From positions 1-64,000 of the forward strand of contig NZ_JARBJP010000001.1 of NCBI RefSeq assembly GCF_029309905.1: a DNA stretch of 64,000 nt. The letters run 5' to 3'. The number at the start of each line of letters is the position of its first letter. Position 1 is the stretch's first letter. Source of the DNA: Brytella acorum. GTDB lineage: Bacteria; Pseudomonadota; Alphaproteobacteria; Acetobacterales; Acetobacteraceae. This document shows positions 8,266 to 17,444 of this stretch, in pieces. The notes under the pieces were generated by a model that was not told where the DNA came from, made no database searches, and worked only from the letters and a program-made list of their open reading frames with translations. A program made the translations under genes and the position numbers.

Positions 8266-9462
8266 ATGACCACCATCCTGTCTCCCGCGTCCCGTGGTGC
8301 CACTTCCGGCGGCTTCCGTATCGACCCGTCACGTGGCGAACGGAACGCTCGCGTCTCGTCCGAATGGTTCTCCCGCCCCGATGACGAGCGTTATCTGTCC
8401 CTGTCCGACCTGCACGCAGCCACACTTGCCCGTGCCGAGCGCGCCACCGCCCGCACGGTGGAAAGCCGCGCCATCCGCGTGGAAGCATCCCGCGACAATG
8501 CCGAGCGCCTCACCCTGACCGTGCCGGGCCAGAGTGAGCCGATCGCACCGACTCACTGGTCGTTCGGCCAGATGTGCAGCCTTGTCGGGGCACCTTCATC
8601 CTATCTGCGTAACCTTCCGGCTCCACTGGCGGCGATCAATCTCCAGCACGGGCTGCTGTCACACCGGGCCGAACTGGTGAAAACACTGGAGACCGAAGAC
8701 GGACGAGTCGAACTGCGCGCGGTCACCGGTCCCGATTACGGCCGCATCTGGGACCATGAACTGGTCGGTGCGGTGCGGAAAATTGCCGGTGACGGCACAG
8801 GCGATACCAACTGGAAGGTGCCCGGTATGATCGACTGGGCGACCATGACCCATAATCCCTATGTGGACATCACGAAGGAGACGACGACGCTCTACGCATC
8901 AGATCGCGATGTATTCCTGTTTTTGGTCGACGATACACACCCGATTGAAGCTGGCCGTTTGCCCAACGGCGACCCCGATCTCTATTTCAGGGGTTTTTAT
9001 GCCTGGAATTCCGAAGTCGGAAGTAAAAGCCTGGGTATTGCGTCTTTTTACCTGCGCGGAGTGTGTCAGAATCGCATGCTGTGGGGCGTGGAGAATTTCG
9101 AACAGATCACGATCCGACATAGCAAGTTCGCCGCATCGCGTTTCGTGCATCAGGCCACACCAGCGCTACGGAATTTCGCCACGGCCAGCCCGGCCTCGTT
9201 TGTTTCCGGTATCCAGGCTTCGCGTCGGGCGCTGGTAGTCAGAACTGATGACGATCGGCAAAGTTTCTTGCGTCGACGTGGGTTCTCGAAATCGGAAACC
9301 ACCAAGGTCATCGAAACCGTGCTGCACGAGGAAGGGCACAAGCCCGAGAGCGTGTTCGATTTCGTGCAGGAGATCACGGCACTGGCACGGACGAAGGCCA
9401 ATCAGGACACGAGGCTGGATCTGGAGGAGAAGGCCCGCCGGTTGATGGAGCGTGCGTCCTGA
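8266..9462 (+). CDS. DUF932 domain protein (plasmid/ICE core)
   Basis: 398 residues. The region THWSFGQMCSLVGAPSSYLRNLP and the later RAVTGPDYGRIWDHELV and FYLRGVCQNRMLWGVENF segments fit the DUF932 family, which is carried widely on plasmids, phages and ICEs and has no settled biochemical role. ATG 8266 is preceded by AGAGGAGAG at ideal distance, so the in-frame extension upstream is not used. It lies between two terminators and is therefore probably a monocistronic unit. Confidence 0.85.
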   Translation: MTTILSPASRGATSGGFRIDPSRGERNARVSSEWFSRPDDERYLSLSDLHAATLARAERATARTVESRAIRVEASRDNAERLTLTVPGQSEPIAPTHWSFGQMCSLVGAPSSYLRNLPAPLAAINLQHGLLSHRAELVKTLETEDGRVELRAVTGPDYGRIWDHELVGAVRKIAGDGTGDTNWKVPGMIDWATMTHNPYVDITKETTTLYASDRDVFLFLVDDTHPIEAGRLPNGDPDLYFRGFYAWNSEVGSKSLGIASFYLRGVCQNRMLWGVENFEQITIRHSKFAASRFVHQATPALRNFATASPASFVSGIQASRRALVVRTDDDRQSFLRRRGFSKSETTKVIETVLHEEGHKPESVFDFVQEITALARTKANQDTRLDLEEKARRLMERAS

Positions 9463-9500
9463 AAGCCGCTTCTCTGTTTTTCCGCCAATACGTTTTTACG

Positions 9501-9526
9501 AGCCCGGCCACTGCGCCGGGCTTTTT
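9501..9526 (+). terminator. Rho-independent terminator after the DUF932 gene
   Basis: AGCCCGGC/GCCGGGCT stem with a short loop and five T, 38 bases after the stop. Confidence 0.85.
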
Positions 9527-9545
9527 CGTTTCGGGAGTTATTCCG

Positions 9546-9986
9546 ATGGCTGATTTCTTCACGTATTTTTCCTGCGTGCTCGACGTGGGCACGGTGGAGA
9601 ACGCCGCAAAGGCGCTCGACCTCTACAATGAATTCATCGACGAACTGGCGGCGGAAGATCCACCGTCTGACGGTTTTGTTCTGTCGATCGTGCCTGAATA
9701 TGGCGGCACGAAACTCTGGATGCGCGATGACGTGACCGGCGATCCGCATCAGGTGGTGGAATTCGTGCTACGCTGTGCGCGAACATTCCGGCTGCGGGGC
9801 CGATGGGGATTCTAGTGGGCCAATACGGCCTCACGTCCCCGGATCGGCGCCTTCAGCGGTGGCGCGCATCTGCTTGACCTTGGCAGACGCAGGACGATGT
9901 CATGGATGACCACCGATCGCTGGCTGGCGATTGCCCTGGACGGAGGCGATCCCGATACAGGAGGGCAGGCCGATGGCCGGAAATGA
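9546..9986 (+). pseudogene. Small ICE-core gene interrupted by an in-frame amber codon
   Basis: The frame opens at ATG 9546 and reads 89 residues to TAG at 9813-9815 (after RGRWGF), then continues without a frame change for another 56 codons (WANTASRPRIGAF, later RWLAIALDGGDPD) to TGA at 9986. The second half resembles the C-terminal part of the small conserved protein usually found between DUF932 and the Toprim gene. The true stop overlaps the Toprim start by 14 bases, as expected for a translationally coupled pair, so the amber codon is probably a recent nonsense mutation. Either the 89-residue fragment alone is made or the codon is read through. Function of the family unknown. Confidence 0.7.
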
Positions 9987-11019
9987 TGCGGGCGATCTCG
10001 CCCGCCGTCTGGCGGAGAACGCAGAGGCGGTGTGCCGTCGGTATCTGTCCGCTGGTCGCCGTCACGGCAATTACTGGCCGGTCGGCGACGTGCGGAATGC
10101 GCCCGGCCGGTCGCTGTTCGTCCGGCTGCACGACACCGCCAATGGCAGGGCCGGAAAATGGACGGACGCGCAGTCCGGCGAGCATGGCGACCTGCTCGAC
10201 GTGATCCGCGAAAGCCTCGACCTGGTGGATTTCCGCGACGTCGCCGACGAGGCGCGCGCCTTCCTCAGCTTGCCTCGCCCTGACCCGGCACCTTCTTCAA
10301 GGGATCGCCCCACGCAGGAACGATCACCGGCCAGTTCTTCCGAAGCGGCTCGACGGCTCTGGGCCATGTCCGGGCCGATCATGGGCACGTCCGTAGAAGC
10401 GTATCTCCACAGACGCGACATGACGCTTTTGCACGGAACCGGAGCCCTGCGCTTCCATCCGTATTGCTATTATCGCCCGGACGAGGACAGGCCGACCGAG
10501 ACTTGGCCTGCGATGATCGCCGCCGTCACGGACCTCGATGGCACTCTGACTGGAGTGCATCGCACCTGGCTGGCGGCGGACGGGCGTGGCAAAGCCCCGG
10601 TCGATCATCCGCGCCGCGCTCTGGGCGGTCTGCTCGGTCATGCCGTGCACTTCGGAGTCGCGTCTGACGTGCTCGCCGCCGGGGAAGGCATCGAGACGGT
10701 GCTGTCGCTGCGCCAGGTTCTGCCCGATCTGCCGCTGGGCGCCTGCCTGTCCTCGGCGAATCTCGCCGGCATGACGTTTCCGCCGATGCTGCGTCGCCTC
10801 TACGTGCTGCGCGATGACGACCCGGCCGGAGGCCATGCGGCGGCGACCCTGATGACCCGGACGCAGGAGACCGGGATCGAGTGCCTCGTGCTGTCACCGC
10901 GTCTGGCGGATTTCAACGATGATCTGCGCTATCTCGGGCGTGGGGCGATGCGGGCAATCCTGCATCCCCAGCTTGCCCCGCAGGACGTGGCGCGGTTCCT
11001 GCAACCCGTCGCGCACTGA
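9973..11019 (+). CDS. Toprim-domain protein (DUF7146/Toprim_3 type) of the ICE core
   Basis: 348 residues. The C-terminal Toprim fold is shown by AAGEGIETVLSL (catalytic glutamate) and RRLYVLRDDDPAG (the DxD pair) around residues 225-290. The N-terminal part (residues 10-90) has the HGNYWPVGDVRN and GKWTDAQSGEHGDLLD pattern of phage/plasmid primase-helper proteins. The start at 9973 follows AGGAGGG. The role is probably in plasmid/ICE DNA replication or primer handling. Its last ~530 bases are duplicated without gaps at 18,951-19,478, on the far side of the cargo. Confidence 0.85.
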   Translation: MAGNDAGDLARRLAENAEAVCRRYLSAGRRHGNYWPVGDVRNAPGRSLFVRLHDTANGRAGKWTDAQSGEHGDLLDVIRESLDLVDFRDVADEARAFLSLPRPDPAPSSRDRPTQERSPASSSEAARRLWAMSGPIMGTSVEAYLHRRDMTLLHGTGALRFHPYCYYRPDEDRPTETWPAMIAAVTDLDGTLTGVHRTWLAADGRGKAPVDHPRRALGGLLGHAVHFGVASDVLAAGEGIETVLSLRQVLPDLPLGACLSSANLAGMTFPPMLRRLYVLRDDDPAGGHAAATLMTRTQETGIECLVLSPRLADFNDDLRYLGRGAMRAILHPQLAPQDVARFLQPVAH

Positions 11020-11060
11020 GGTGGGCCGGGAAGGGGTGTGGGTCATCGTTTTCCCCGCGT
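10492..11060 (+). repeat. Direct repeat, left copy (Toprim 3' end)
   Basis: Aligned with 18,951-19,520 at a constant offset of 8,459 bases through the stop codon, i.e. without any insertion or deletion inside the coding part. Similarity continues with small gaps for about 40 bases past the stop (GAGCCGGGAAG and GGGTCATC are shared). It flanks the fluoride/transport cargo. Confidence 0.85.
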
Positions 11061-11165
11061 GATACAGAATGATGAACACTTGACATAGTAGATACCGAAG
11101 ATCAGCCCCAATTTTGACGACGCCAGGAATTCAGAAAACAGGTTCCACAGTTCAGGATTGATAAA

Positions 11166-11963
11166 GTGCAGCCACTTGAAGACGCGGATATTTCAATATT
11201 CCGGACCGTGCGTTTTGTTCTCACGGATATGGACGAGACCCTGACATATAATGGTCGGCTCTCCTCGGAGACATATGCAGCGCTTGAACAGCTTCAGACT
11301 GCCGGCGTGAAAGTCATTCCGGTGACAGCGGCACCTGCGGGGTGGTGTGACCAGATGGCCCGTATGTGGCCGATAGATGGGGTCATCGGCGAGAATGGCG
11401 GGTTATTTTTCCGAAGGGCATCACAGGGGCATGGTGTTGAACGATATTTCTGGCATGAAGAACAGCGTCGCCTGAGTATCGAAAGAGAGTTGTCTGATAT
11501 CGGACAAAACATAAAACAGGTGTTACCTTTTGCGACTTTCGCTGATGATCAACCCTTTCGACAGACCAGTCTTGCGTTTTCACAGCCGCACGATCCCGCA
11601 GAAAGAGACGCCATTCTTGCAGCATTGAAGGCGGCCTCCCTGAACATAACGGTCAATAATTTGTGGGTTCTCGGATGGATCGGCGAGTACGATAAACTGT
11701 CGATGTCACGACGCATTCTTCTGGAACATTATGATCTCGATATCAGCACCGATCCTGACGCGGTTCTTTACACGGGTGATTCAACGAATGATGCGCCCAT
11801 GTTCGCATTCTTTCGGCATTCTGTCGGTGTCAGCACGGTTTCCCGTTTTCTGGACCAGATTCCTCAGCCGCCAAACTGGATCACTGTCGGGCCTGGTGGG
11901 CGAGGCTTCGTTGAAGCGGCCAGAGTGGTTATGGCGGCCCGGCAGCGTGATGCCGGATCATGA
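11166..11963 (+). CDS. HAD-IIB (Cof-type) phosphatase
   Basis: 265 residues of the haloacid dehalogenase superfamily. Motif I is VLTDMDETLT (nucleophile Asp and acid/base Asp near residues 21-23), motif II VTAAP, and motif IV GDSTNDAPM near residue 203. The large cap insertion between motifs II and III, with WIGEYDKLSMSRRIL before motif IV, fits the HAD-IIB group that includes sugar-phosphate phosphatases. It faces the fluoride operon and its last 6 bases overlap crcB. A link with fluoride (repair or phosphate metabolism) is possible but not shown. Confidence 0.8.
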   Translation: MQPLEDADISIFRTVRFVLTDMDETLTYNGRLSSETYAALEQLQTAGVKVIPVTAAPAGWCDQMARMWPIDGVIGENGGLFFRRASQGHGVERYFWHEEQRRLSIERELSDIGQNIKQVLPFATFADDQPFRQTSLAFSQPHDPAERDAILAALKAASLNITVNNLWVLGWIGEYDKLSMSRRILLEHYDLDISTDPDAVLYTGDSTNDAPMFAFFRHSVGVSTVSRFLDQIPQPPNWITVGPGGRGFVEAARVVMAARQRDAGS

Positions 11964-12377
11964 TGCCTGAACATGGTGATACGCCTGATTGAGCGCCTGC
12001 GCGCTCAAAAATCCCAGAAAAATGGCGCTCATGCCAAGGACGATGGAAATACCGACATTCAGGCAGGCCCTGCCGGGGTGTCCGTTCTGGAGCAGATCGA
12101 CCGTCTGGAGGCTGAAGGAGGAGAAGGTGGTGTAGCCGCCGCAGATGCCGACCATGAATACAAGTCGTGCTGTATCGGAGACGTGTAGTCGTCCGCCAGT
12201 CGCGGACAGTGCTGCGAACAGGGCGATCGCGAACGAACCGCTGAAGTTGATCAGGATCGTGCCCCAGGGAAGGGTGTTGCTCCATCGGGTCGTGGCCAGA
12301 CCGACCCAGTAGCGGAGCAGCGTGCCCCCGGCACCTCCCAGTGCAATCAGGAACGTCGGCAGAATATTGGGTATCAT
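11958..12377 (-). CDS. crcB: CrcB/Fluc fluoride channel
   Basis: 139 residues, four predicted membrane helices, the usual length of the dimeric Fluc channel that lets fluoride leak out of the cell. The signatures are GGAGGTLLRYWVG at the N terminus, GTILINFSGSF in helix 2 (the conserved Asn) and GICGGYTTFSSFS with the Phe/Ser box that lines the pore. It is the last gene of the riboswitch-controlled operon, so this cell carries a channel and an antiporter for the same ion. Confidence 0.95.
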   Translation of the reverse strand: MIPNILPTFLIALGGAGGTLLRYWVGLATTRWSNTLPWGTILINFSGSFAIALFAALSATGGRLHVSDTARLVFMVGICGGYTTFSSFSLQTVDLLQNGHPGRACLNVGISIVLGMSAIFLGFLSAQALNQAYHHVQAS

Positions 12378-12408
12378 GATACGATCCGTCTCACCCTCTG
12401 GCTGGCGA

Positions 12409-13227
12409 TCAATGGTGGGTCAGGATTGGGAGCGTTGCGTGTGACAGGATGTCCTGCGTCGGCCCGCCAAACAGCCACTCAATGAAGTGGGGGCGGCTGT
12501 AGGCCCCCATGACCAGCAGATCGCCCCCTGCCTTCAGGGCGTGCTGGCGGATTTCCTCGCCCACGTCCGACGACGCAATGACAAAGCGATCAATGACAAC
12601 CTCCACGCCTTTCTGGCGGAGTTCTTCCGCAATGGCGGGTTCCGCAACCTCATTGGGCCTGTCTTCGCCTATCACGATGCTGACACGGGACGCCCGCTCC
12701 AGAAAAGGCTGAGCGGCGGTAATGGCCTGATCCAGCGCTGGAGACTGATGCCAGGCGATGACAGGATGGGCGCCGACGCTGTCATGGTGCTGCAACGGAG
12801 CCACGACCACTGTAGCGTGCGCATCATACAGCGCTCCACTGAAGGCCTGCGCCACCTCCTCGGGGTCGGAGGAACGGGGACGACTGAGAACGGTGATGTC
12901 CGCGTTCATCGCTTCGCGTGCGACGGTCTTGCGGACATCCCCCGCGATTTCGATCCATTCGGCAGCCTGTGTGTCGGACAGGGTCGCTTGCCATGTGTGA
13001 AAGGCATTGCGCAGCGCATCGGCTTTCGCGGAGACCGTCTGCGCAAACCGTCTCTCTTCTTCCGGACTGGGCATCCCTTCATCGGGAGTCTGATAATCGG
13101 GATTGTCCTGAAGCGCGGGGTGCAGAACCCTGATCGGCGGATGACCAAGACGCGTGGCCAGTTCGCCTGCGGTCTCAAGGGTGAAAACTGACGTCTCGAT
13201 GCGGTCGAGTATGGCAAGAATACGCAT
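12409..13227 (-). CDS. Universal stress protein (UspA family) in the fluoride operon
   Basis: 272 residues, long enough for two Usp-like halves; only the C-terminal half has the ATP-site consensus (GDLLVMGAYSR..., then FGGPTQDILSHATLPIL, matching G-2x-G-9x-G-S/T). The N-terminal half (MRILAILDRIETS) keeps the first strand but has lost the glycine motif. Cytosolic stress protein, exact role unknown. Its position between crcB and DUF190 and behind a fluoride riboswitch suggests that it is made when fluoride is present. Confidence 0.85.
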   Translation of the reverse strand: MRILAILDRIETSVFTLETAGELATRLGHPPIRVLHPALQDNPDYQTPDEGMPSPEEERRFAQTVSAKADALRNAFHTWQATLSDTQAAEWIEIAGDVRKTVAREAMNADITVLSRPRSSDPEEVAQAFSGALYDAHATVVVAPLQHHDSVGAHPVIAWHQSPALDQAITAAQPFLERASRVSIVIGEDRPNEVAEPAIAEELRQKGVEVVIDRFVIASSDVGEEIRQHALKAGGDLLVMGAYSRPHFIEWLFGGPTQDILSHATLPILTHH

Positions 13228-13272
13228 GGCTTACCTCTCTGATAATCACTTGGAAATTGTCATGACTTCGCG

Positions 13273-13665
13273 TCAGAGCGCCTGCTGATCGCCGAAATGC
13301 CAAGCTTCAGCCGGTTTGAAATAGAGAGCAGTCTTTTTCAGGAGCGTCTCATGGGAAAGGCAGAAGGCTTTCAACTGGTCCTGGCTGCCGAGAATATCGA
13401 CATAAACCGACAGGAGCGTGTTGGGGATTTCCCCTAGGGTCTGCTGGATCGCGCCACCCTTCCAGAAGCCGTAATGGGCGAAATGGGCATTTGAACAGGT
13501 GAAGCCCGCGGCTCTGGCGGCATGAATGATATCGCGATAGAGCGGTCTGCGCTGGAACAGACCTGAGAAGGTCTTGCCACTTCCGTTGTGCGCACGTGAT
13601 CCGGATGTCATGAAGATCCGGAGAATGCCCGCTGGTTCCGTCTGCATTATGGATGCTTCATTCAT
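13273..13665 (-). CDS. DUF190 (PII-like) protein in the fluoride operon
   Basis: 130 residues. DUF190 proteins share the small PII-like alpha/beta fold and often sit beside crcB, where they are thought to be regulatory or accessory. Here LRIFMTSGSRAHNGSGKTF and the RRPLYRDIIHAARAAG helix resemble the conserved core (LRIYxxExxRxxGxPLYxxIVxxAxxxG). The start at 13665 was chosen because it lies just after the CLC-F stop; a longer frame runs into the antiporter gene and is not supported. Divergence from the consensus makes the call moderate. Confidence 0.75.
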   Translation of the reverse strand: MNEASIMQTEPAGILRIFMTSGSRAHNGSGKTFSGLFQRRPLYRDIIHAARAAGFTCSNAHFAHYGFWKGGAIQQTLGEIPNTLLSVYVDILGSQDQLKAFCLSHETLLKKTALYFKPAEAWHFGDQQAL

Positions 13666-13669
13666 TGTC

Positions 13670-15064
13670 TTATGCCCCGGTTCTGGTTGGTGTGTCGGAT
13701 GATGGCTGTTCATTGGTGTGAGGTGCGGACTGTCCGATGAGTGCGCGCGCCTGCCGCAGCGCCATGCCCGCGGTGATGTGAGGGTGAGCCGTTTTTGGCA
13801 CGCTGATGCGCTGGGAGAGATAAATCCCGGAATGCCCGGAGCAGAGATAGGCAATGAAGCAGCCGGTCGCGATGTAGATGACGTTTGTTGCGCCAAACAG
13901 CTCAACGCCCATGAAGGTGCAGGCGAGGGGGGTGTTGGCCGCGCCTGCAAAGACGGCCACGAAACCGACGGCTGCAAGGAGATCGGTCGGCAGACCCAGA
14001 ACCGTCGAGAGCGTATGGCCCAGCCCTGCGCCGATGAAGAAAAGGGGCGTCACTTCTCCGCCCTTGAAGCCGGTCGAGAGAGCGGCGACCGTGAAAACGA
14101 GTTTCCACAGCCAGCTCCATGTGTAATCGCCTGAATGAAAGAAATTCATGATTGAGGCCCCGTCGGGCGTGGCCGCGATGACGCCAAGCCCGAGATAATC
14201 CCGTGTCCCGACAATAAAGACGAGCAGGATGGTCAGGATGCCCCCAATGGCTGGGCGCAGCCAGGGAACAGGACACAGTCTGCGAAAAATCGGGCTCAGA
14301 CGATGCACCGATTCCGCAAACAGCAGGCTGGCCAGCCCGAAGCAGACAGAGGCCATGCCGACTTTGAGCAGAAGCAGTGGGTTGGTATGGAAGGTCTCGC
14401 CGAACAGATCAGGGGAGCCTGCAAAGGCAACCTTGTAGGGAACATGATGGATCCCCCAGGCATGGCACACCATGTCTGCCGTGATTGAAGCGGCTGCGAC
14501 CGGGACAAGAGCGCGATAGTCGATCCTGCCAATGCTCAGGACTTCCATCGCGAAGACGGCGCCGGCAACCGGAGTTCCGAATACCGCGCCAAACCCTGCG
14601 GCAATCCCGGCCATCAGGATGATGCGCACCGCATTATCATCAAGGCGGAACAGGCGGGCGAAACCGGACGCGATGCTGCCACCGATCTGGACGGCCGTTC
14701 CTTCGCGTCCAACGGATGCGCCGAACAGATGGCTGACGACGGTGGCGACCAGAACCAGCGGGGCCATACGCAGGGGCACACCCCCGCCGGGCTCATGGAT
14801 CTGATCGACAATCAGATTGTTACCGCCTTCGGCGGAGCGTCCGAACCAGTGATAGGCCAGACCGACGGCAACGCCGGCAAGGGGCAGAAACCAGAGCAGG
14901 CCAGGGTGGGTGAAACGGTATTCGGTGACGTGATCGAGCGCCCACAGGAAGACTGCGCATAATGTGCCAACACAGGCGGCCATCGGCAGAAGAAAAGCGG
15001 TCCAGCGCAGGACTGACAGCAGGGCCGCAATGATCGAAGTCTGTATAACCGAAAAATGACGCAT
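13670..15064 (-). CDS. CLC-F type fluoride/proton antiporter
   Basis: 464 residues, about ten to eleven membrane helices. CLC hallmarks are visible: GREGT at residues 119-123 with the gating glutamate, [18 protein letters not shown], and [19 protein letters not shown]. The usual chloride-selectivity GSGIP is replaced by EGGNN near residues 79-83, as expected for the fluoride-specific CLC-F clade. The protein exports F- in exchange for H+ at the inner membrane. It is the first gene behind a fluoride riboswitch, followed by DUF190, Usp and crcB in the same direction with short spacers. Confidence 0.9.
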   Translation of the reverse strand: MRHFSVIQTSIIAALLSVLRWTAFLLPMAACVGTLCAVFLWALDHVTEYRFTHPGLLWFLPLAGVAVGLAYHWFGRSAEGGNNLIVDQIHEPGGGVPLRMAPLVLVATVVSHLFGASVGREGTAVQIGGSIASGFARLFRLDDNAVRIILMAGIAAGFGAVFGTPVAGAVFAMEVLSIGRIDYRALVPVAAASITADMVCHAWGIHHVPYKVAFAGSPDLFGETFHTNPLLLLKVGMASVCFGLASLLFAESVHRLSPIFRRLCPVPWLRPAIGGILTILLVFIVGTRDYLGLGVIAATPDGASIMNFFHSGDYTWSWLWKLVFTVAALSTGFKGGEVTPLFFIGAGLGHTLSTVLGLPTDLLAAVGFVAVFAGAANTPLACTFMGVELFGATNVIYIATGCFIAYLCSGHSGIYLSQRISVPKTAHPHITAGMALRQARALIGQSAPHTNEQPSSDTPTRTGA

Positions 15065-15108
15065 GACTCTGAACGCACTCCTCCCTCATATGCCACCGTT
15101 GTGGCGAG

Positions 15109-15171
15109 GTAGGAGTCATCAGCCCTAAGGGCGGTTCGACTTCAGGATGAAGTCAGGCAGAGTCCATTGCC
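15109..15171 (-). promoter_or_regulatory. Fluoride riboswitch (crcB motif)
   Basis: On the minus strand the leader reads GGCAATGGACTCTGCC, then a variable hairpin, GAACCGCC, and the near-invariant GCTGATGACTCCTAC. These are the conserved blocks of the fluoride aptamer in the right order and spacing. It ends 45 bases before the CLC-F start, with a GGGAGGAG ribosome site in between that could be sequestered in the absence of fluoride. It turns the downstream operon on when fluoride binds. Confidence 0.95.
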
Positions 15172-15290
15172 GTCTTCATAAATAGACATCACCCGCAGCG
15201 GGACGTCAATCTCTTCTGAGTCATTCTGTTCTTCCGGCAGGATCGGTGTTGGCGGTCGGCGCCAAAAAGATCTCCGCGTTTTTGTGCCCA

Positions 15291-16232
15291 TCAGGTGCCT
15301 GCGATTGCAAGATAGAGCGAAATGGTTGCGATCGAGAGCACGGTTGAGATGAGCACAATCCGCCCGGTCAGGGCCGCCTCCCGGTCGTAGAATTCCGCAA
15401 GCATAAAAGAACCCGTGCCAGTGGGGAGGGCAGCGAGAAGAACCGCGATATGCGTTGTCTCTGAGGGGAGTTTCAGCAGGAAGGCCGCGATCAGCCATGT
15501 CATCAGTGGCTGTCCGATCAGTTTCAGAAGAACGAAAACCCCGACAGTCGATGCTGCCGGGGAACCTGTTCTGGATGTCGTGCCGGCAAGAAACAGCCCC
15601 AGTGCAATCAGGGCGCAAGGGGAGGCGGCTCCCCCCAGAAGCTTGAGAAACATATGCACTGGGCCAGGCAGATGGCTGCCGGAGAGCATCACGAGCGCAC
15701 CGAGGACTGGCGCAACCAGCAACGGATTTTTTGCAAGGGAAAACAGGGTTTTCCTGACAATGTCGCGGCGGCGGGTTTCGGTCTGGAGGCCGGCTTCGAT
15801 CAGGGTGATCGCGGTCGCAAAAAGGGCGCAGACAGTCACAAGTGTCGCAACGAGCGTTGGCGCCATGCCTCTGTCACCAACGAGGGATAGAACAAGAGGA
15901 AACCCGACAAATCCCGTATTGGCATAGCTGGCGTTGAGGCCATCAATCGCGGCGTCAGCAAGAGCATGACCTGAAGAAACTCTCCACCAAAGGGTCGCAC
16001 CGAATATGATGAAGCAGCCCCCAGCAAACGCCAGGGTAAACCCGGGCTCCCAGATGTCGGCCAGTTTCGCATTGGCCACGATGTCAAACAGCACTGCGGG
16101 CAGTGCCAGATAGACCACCAGGCGATTGACTTCCCGTGTCGCGTTGGGACCAAGTGCCCCAGTCTTGCGGGCGATCCATCCCGTCAGGATGAGCGCGAAA
16201 ATTGGCAGAACAATCAGAATATTAGTGAACAT
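15291..16232 (-). CDS. AEC family transporter (auxin efflux carrier type)
   Basis: 313 residues with about ten hydrophobic segments in two halves, the usual size for bacterial AEC/MdcF permeases that move organic acids or amino acids. Typical features are NRLVVYLALPAVLFDIVAN in the first half and NASYANTGFVGFPL in the central loop, and LPTGTGSFMLAEFY near the C terminus. It diverges from a LysR-type gene, which probably controls it. Substrate not predictable. Confidence 0.85.
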   Translation of the reverse strand: MFTNILIVLPIFALILTGWIARKTGALGPNATREVNRLVVYLALPAVLFDIVANAKLADIWEPGFTLAFAGGCFIIFGATLWWRVSSGHALADAAIDGLNASYANTGFVGFPLVLSLVGDRGMAPTLVATLVTVCALFATAITLIEAGLQTETRRRDIVRKTLFSLAKNPLLVAPVLGALVMLSGSHLPGPVHMFLKLLGGAASPCALIALGLFLAGTTSRTGSPAASTVGVFVLLKLIGQPLMTWLIAAFLLKLPSETTHIAVLLAALPTGTGSFMLAEFYDREAALTGRIVLISTVLSIATISLYLAIAGT

Positions 16233-16332
16233 CAGGCGGCTCGGAGGGTCTTCAGAGCGTGTGACACTATGCGAGCTTATTGATATAATCCAATGCGCAG
16301 TTCCGGCTTAACCAATACTTTGAAGGTATCAG

Positions 16333-17211
16333 ATGGACACGCGGCATATGCATTATTTCATGGCGCTCGCGGAAACGCTCCATTTTGGTCGGGCGGCTAA
16401 ATTGTTGCATATGACCCAGCCGCCGTTCAGTCGTCAGATCGCCCTGATCGAACAGAAACTGGGTGTTAAGCTGTTTGAAAGAAATTCGCGACACGTCACG
16501 CTCACGCCAGCCGGAAAATACTTTCTGGACGATTGTCGCACAGTCATTTCACAGTTTGATGCCGCCTGTCGGGATGTCAGGCTGGTGGCGAGCGGAATGA
16601 AGGGCGAGTTGCGATTTGGATTTATGATGCACGCGGCCCACAGTGTTGTACCGCGACTTGTGCAGCGCTATTCCGAGATCAGACCTGATGTGCGACTTGT
16701 TCTGGAAGAACGGACACCCACGGAAATTGATGACATGCTGGTGGCAGGAAAACTGGATGCCGCAGTGACGTTCGCTCCCGGCTATTCTCCGCATTTACGG
16801 ACAATCCATCTGGCAAGAGAAAAATTACGAATGATCATGAGAGCAGATCATGCGTGCGCCAATAAAAGAATGATTGGGCCGGACGATCTCTGTCATGAGA
16901 GGCTTATTGCGACACCCACGTCTGTCGCCCCGACGCTTCGGTCAGCAATTGCCAGTTATTTTGCGGCTGGTGGGATTTCCCCCAATTTTGTCCTGGACCC
17001 CAGGCTGCAACATACGATCATAAAACTTGTAGCAGAGGGACTGGGGGTCGCACTTATTCCGGAATCCCTGTGCAGTATGCTTGATGAGAACCTTGTCTCC
17101 AAACCTTTAAGAACCGCCCCGACGCTGGATGTGGTGCTCTGTGCTCCGATTGCCTCAGCCAATCCGGCGGTCTCTGCTTTGATGGATATTGCGGCGCAGT
17201 CATCATGCTGA
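16333..17211 (+). CDS. LysR-type transcriptional regulator
   Basis: 292 residues. The N-terminal helix-turn-helix (residues 1-60) is classical: YFMALAETLHFGRAAKLLHMTQPPFSRQI...LGVKLFERNSRHVTLTPAG. The C-terminal effector domain (residues ~90-290) shows the usual GVALIPES element. It is divergent to the AEC transporter with about 100 bases between starts; an LTTR operator is expected there, though I do not see an obvious T-N11-A. Confidence 0.9.
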   Translation: MDTRHMHYFMALAETLHFGRAAKLLHMTQPPFSRQIALIEQKLGVKLFERNSRHVTLTPAGKYFLDDCRTVISQFDAACRDVRLVASGMKGELRFGFMMHAAHSVVPRLVQRYSEIRPDVRLVLEERTPTEIDDMLVAGKLDAAVTFAPGYSPHLRTIHLAREKLRMIMRADHACANKRMIGPDDLCHERLIATPTSVAPTLRSAIASYFAAGGISPNFVLDPRLQHTIIKLVAEGLGVALIPESLCSMLDENLVSKPLRTAPTLDVVLCAPIASANPAVSALMDIAAQSSC

Positions 17212-17228
17212 CTCAGGAGAGGATCCAG

Positions 17229-17444
17229 TCACTCTGCAAGGGTCAGGGCCGTGCCTTTGTGAAAGGCGATATGGCTGGTTTTAAGGCTTTCTATTTCATA
17301 TTGAGGGTGTTCTGCCGTCGCGTGATGCTGATAGCCGTTGACCAGAAAGGGCTCCGTATGAATGGCTCTGATCCGTCCACTGACGTATCCCGCTTCCGAG
17401 TTCCAGGATACGATATCTCCGATCTGGAAAGTTTGTGACGGCAT
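17229..17444 (-). CDS. DUF2945 (HVA1/Tudor-like) small protein
   Basis: 71 residues. FQIGDIVSWNSEAGYVSGRI followed by HPQYEIESLKTSHIAFHKGTAL is the DUF2945 consensus (GDxVxWNSxxGxxxGxV... HPQYxVxSxKTxxxAxHKxxAL), an SH3/Tudor-like fold of unknown role often found near stress genes. ATG 17444 has CGGAG at good spacing. It is antisense-divergent to the DUF488 gene and shares its CATG start. Confidence 0.85.
   Translation of the reverse strand: MPSQTFQIGDIVSWNSEAGYVSGRIRAIHTEPFLVNGYQHHATAEHPQYEIESLKTSHIAFHKGTALTLAE

Noticed and set aside
9813-9815. Programmed amber recoding (pyrrolysine-like)
   Set aside because: No pyrrolysine genes or conserved downstream element are visible, and other nonsense codons in the island point to decay.
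13665-13977. N-terminal extension of the DUF190 gene
   Set aside because: It would read into the CLC-F coding region with no DUF190-like sequence; the ATG just after the CLC-F stop is better.
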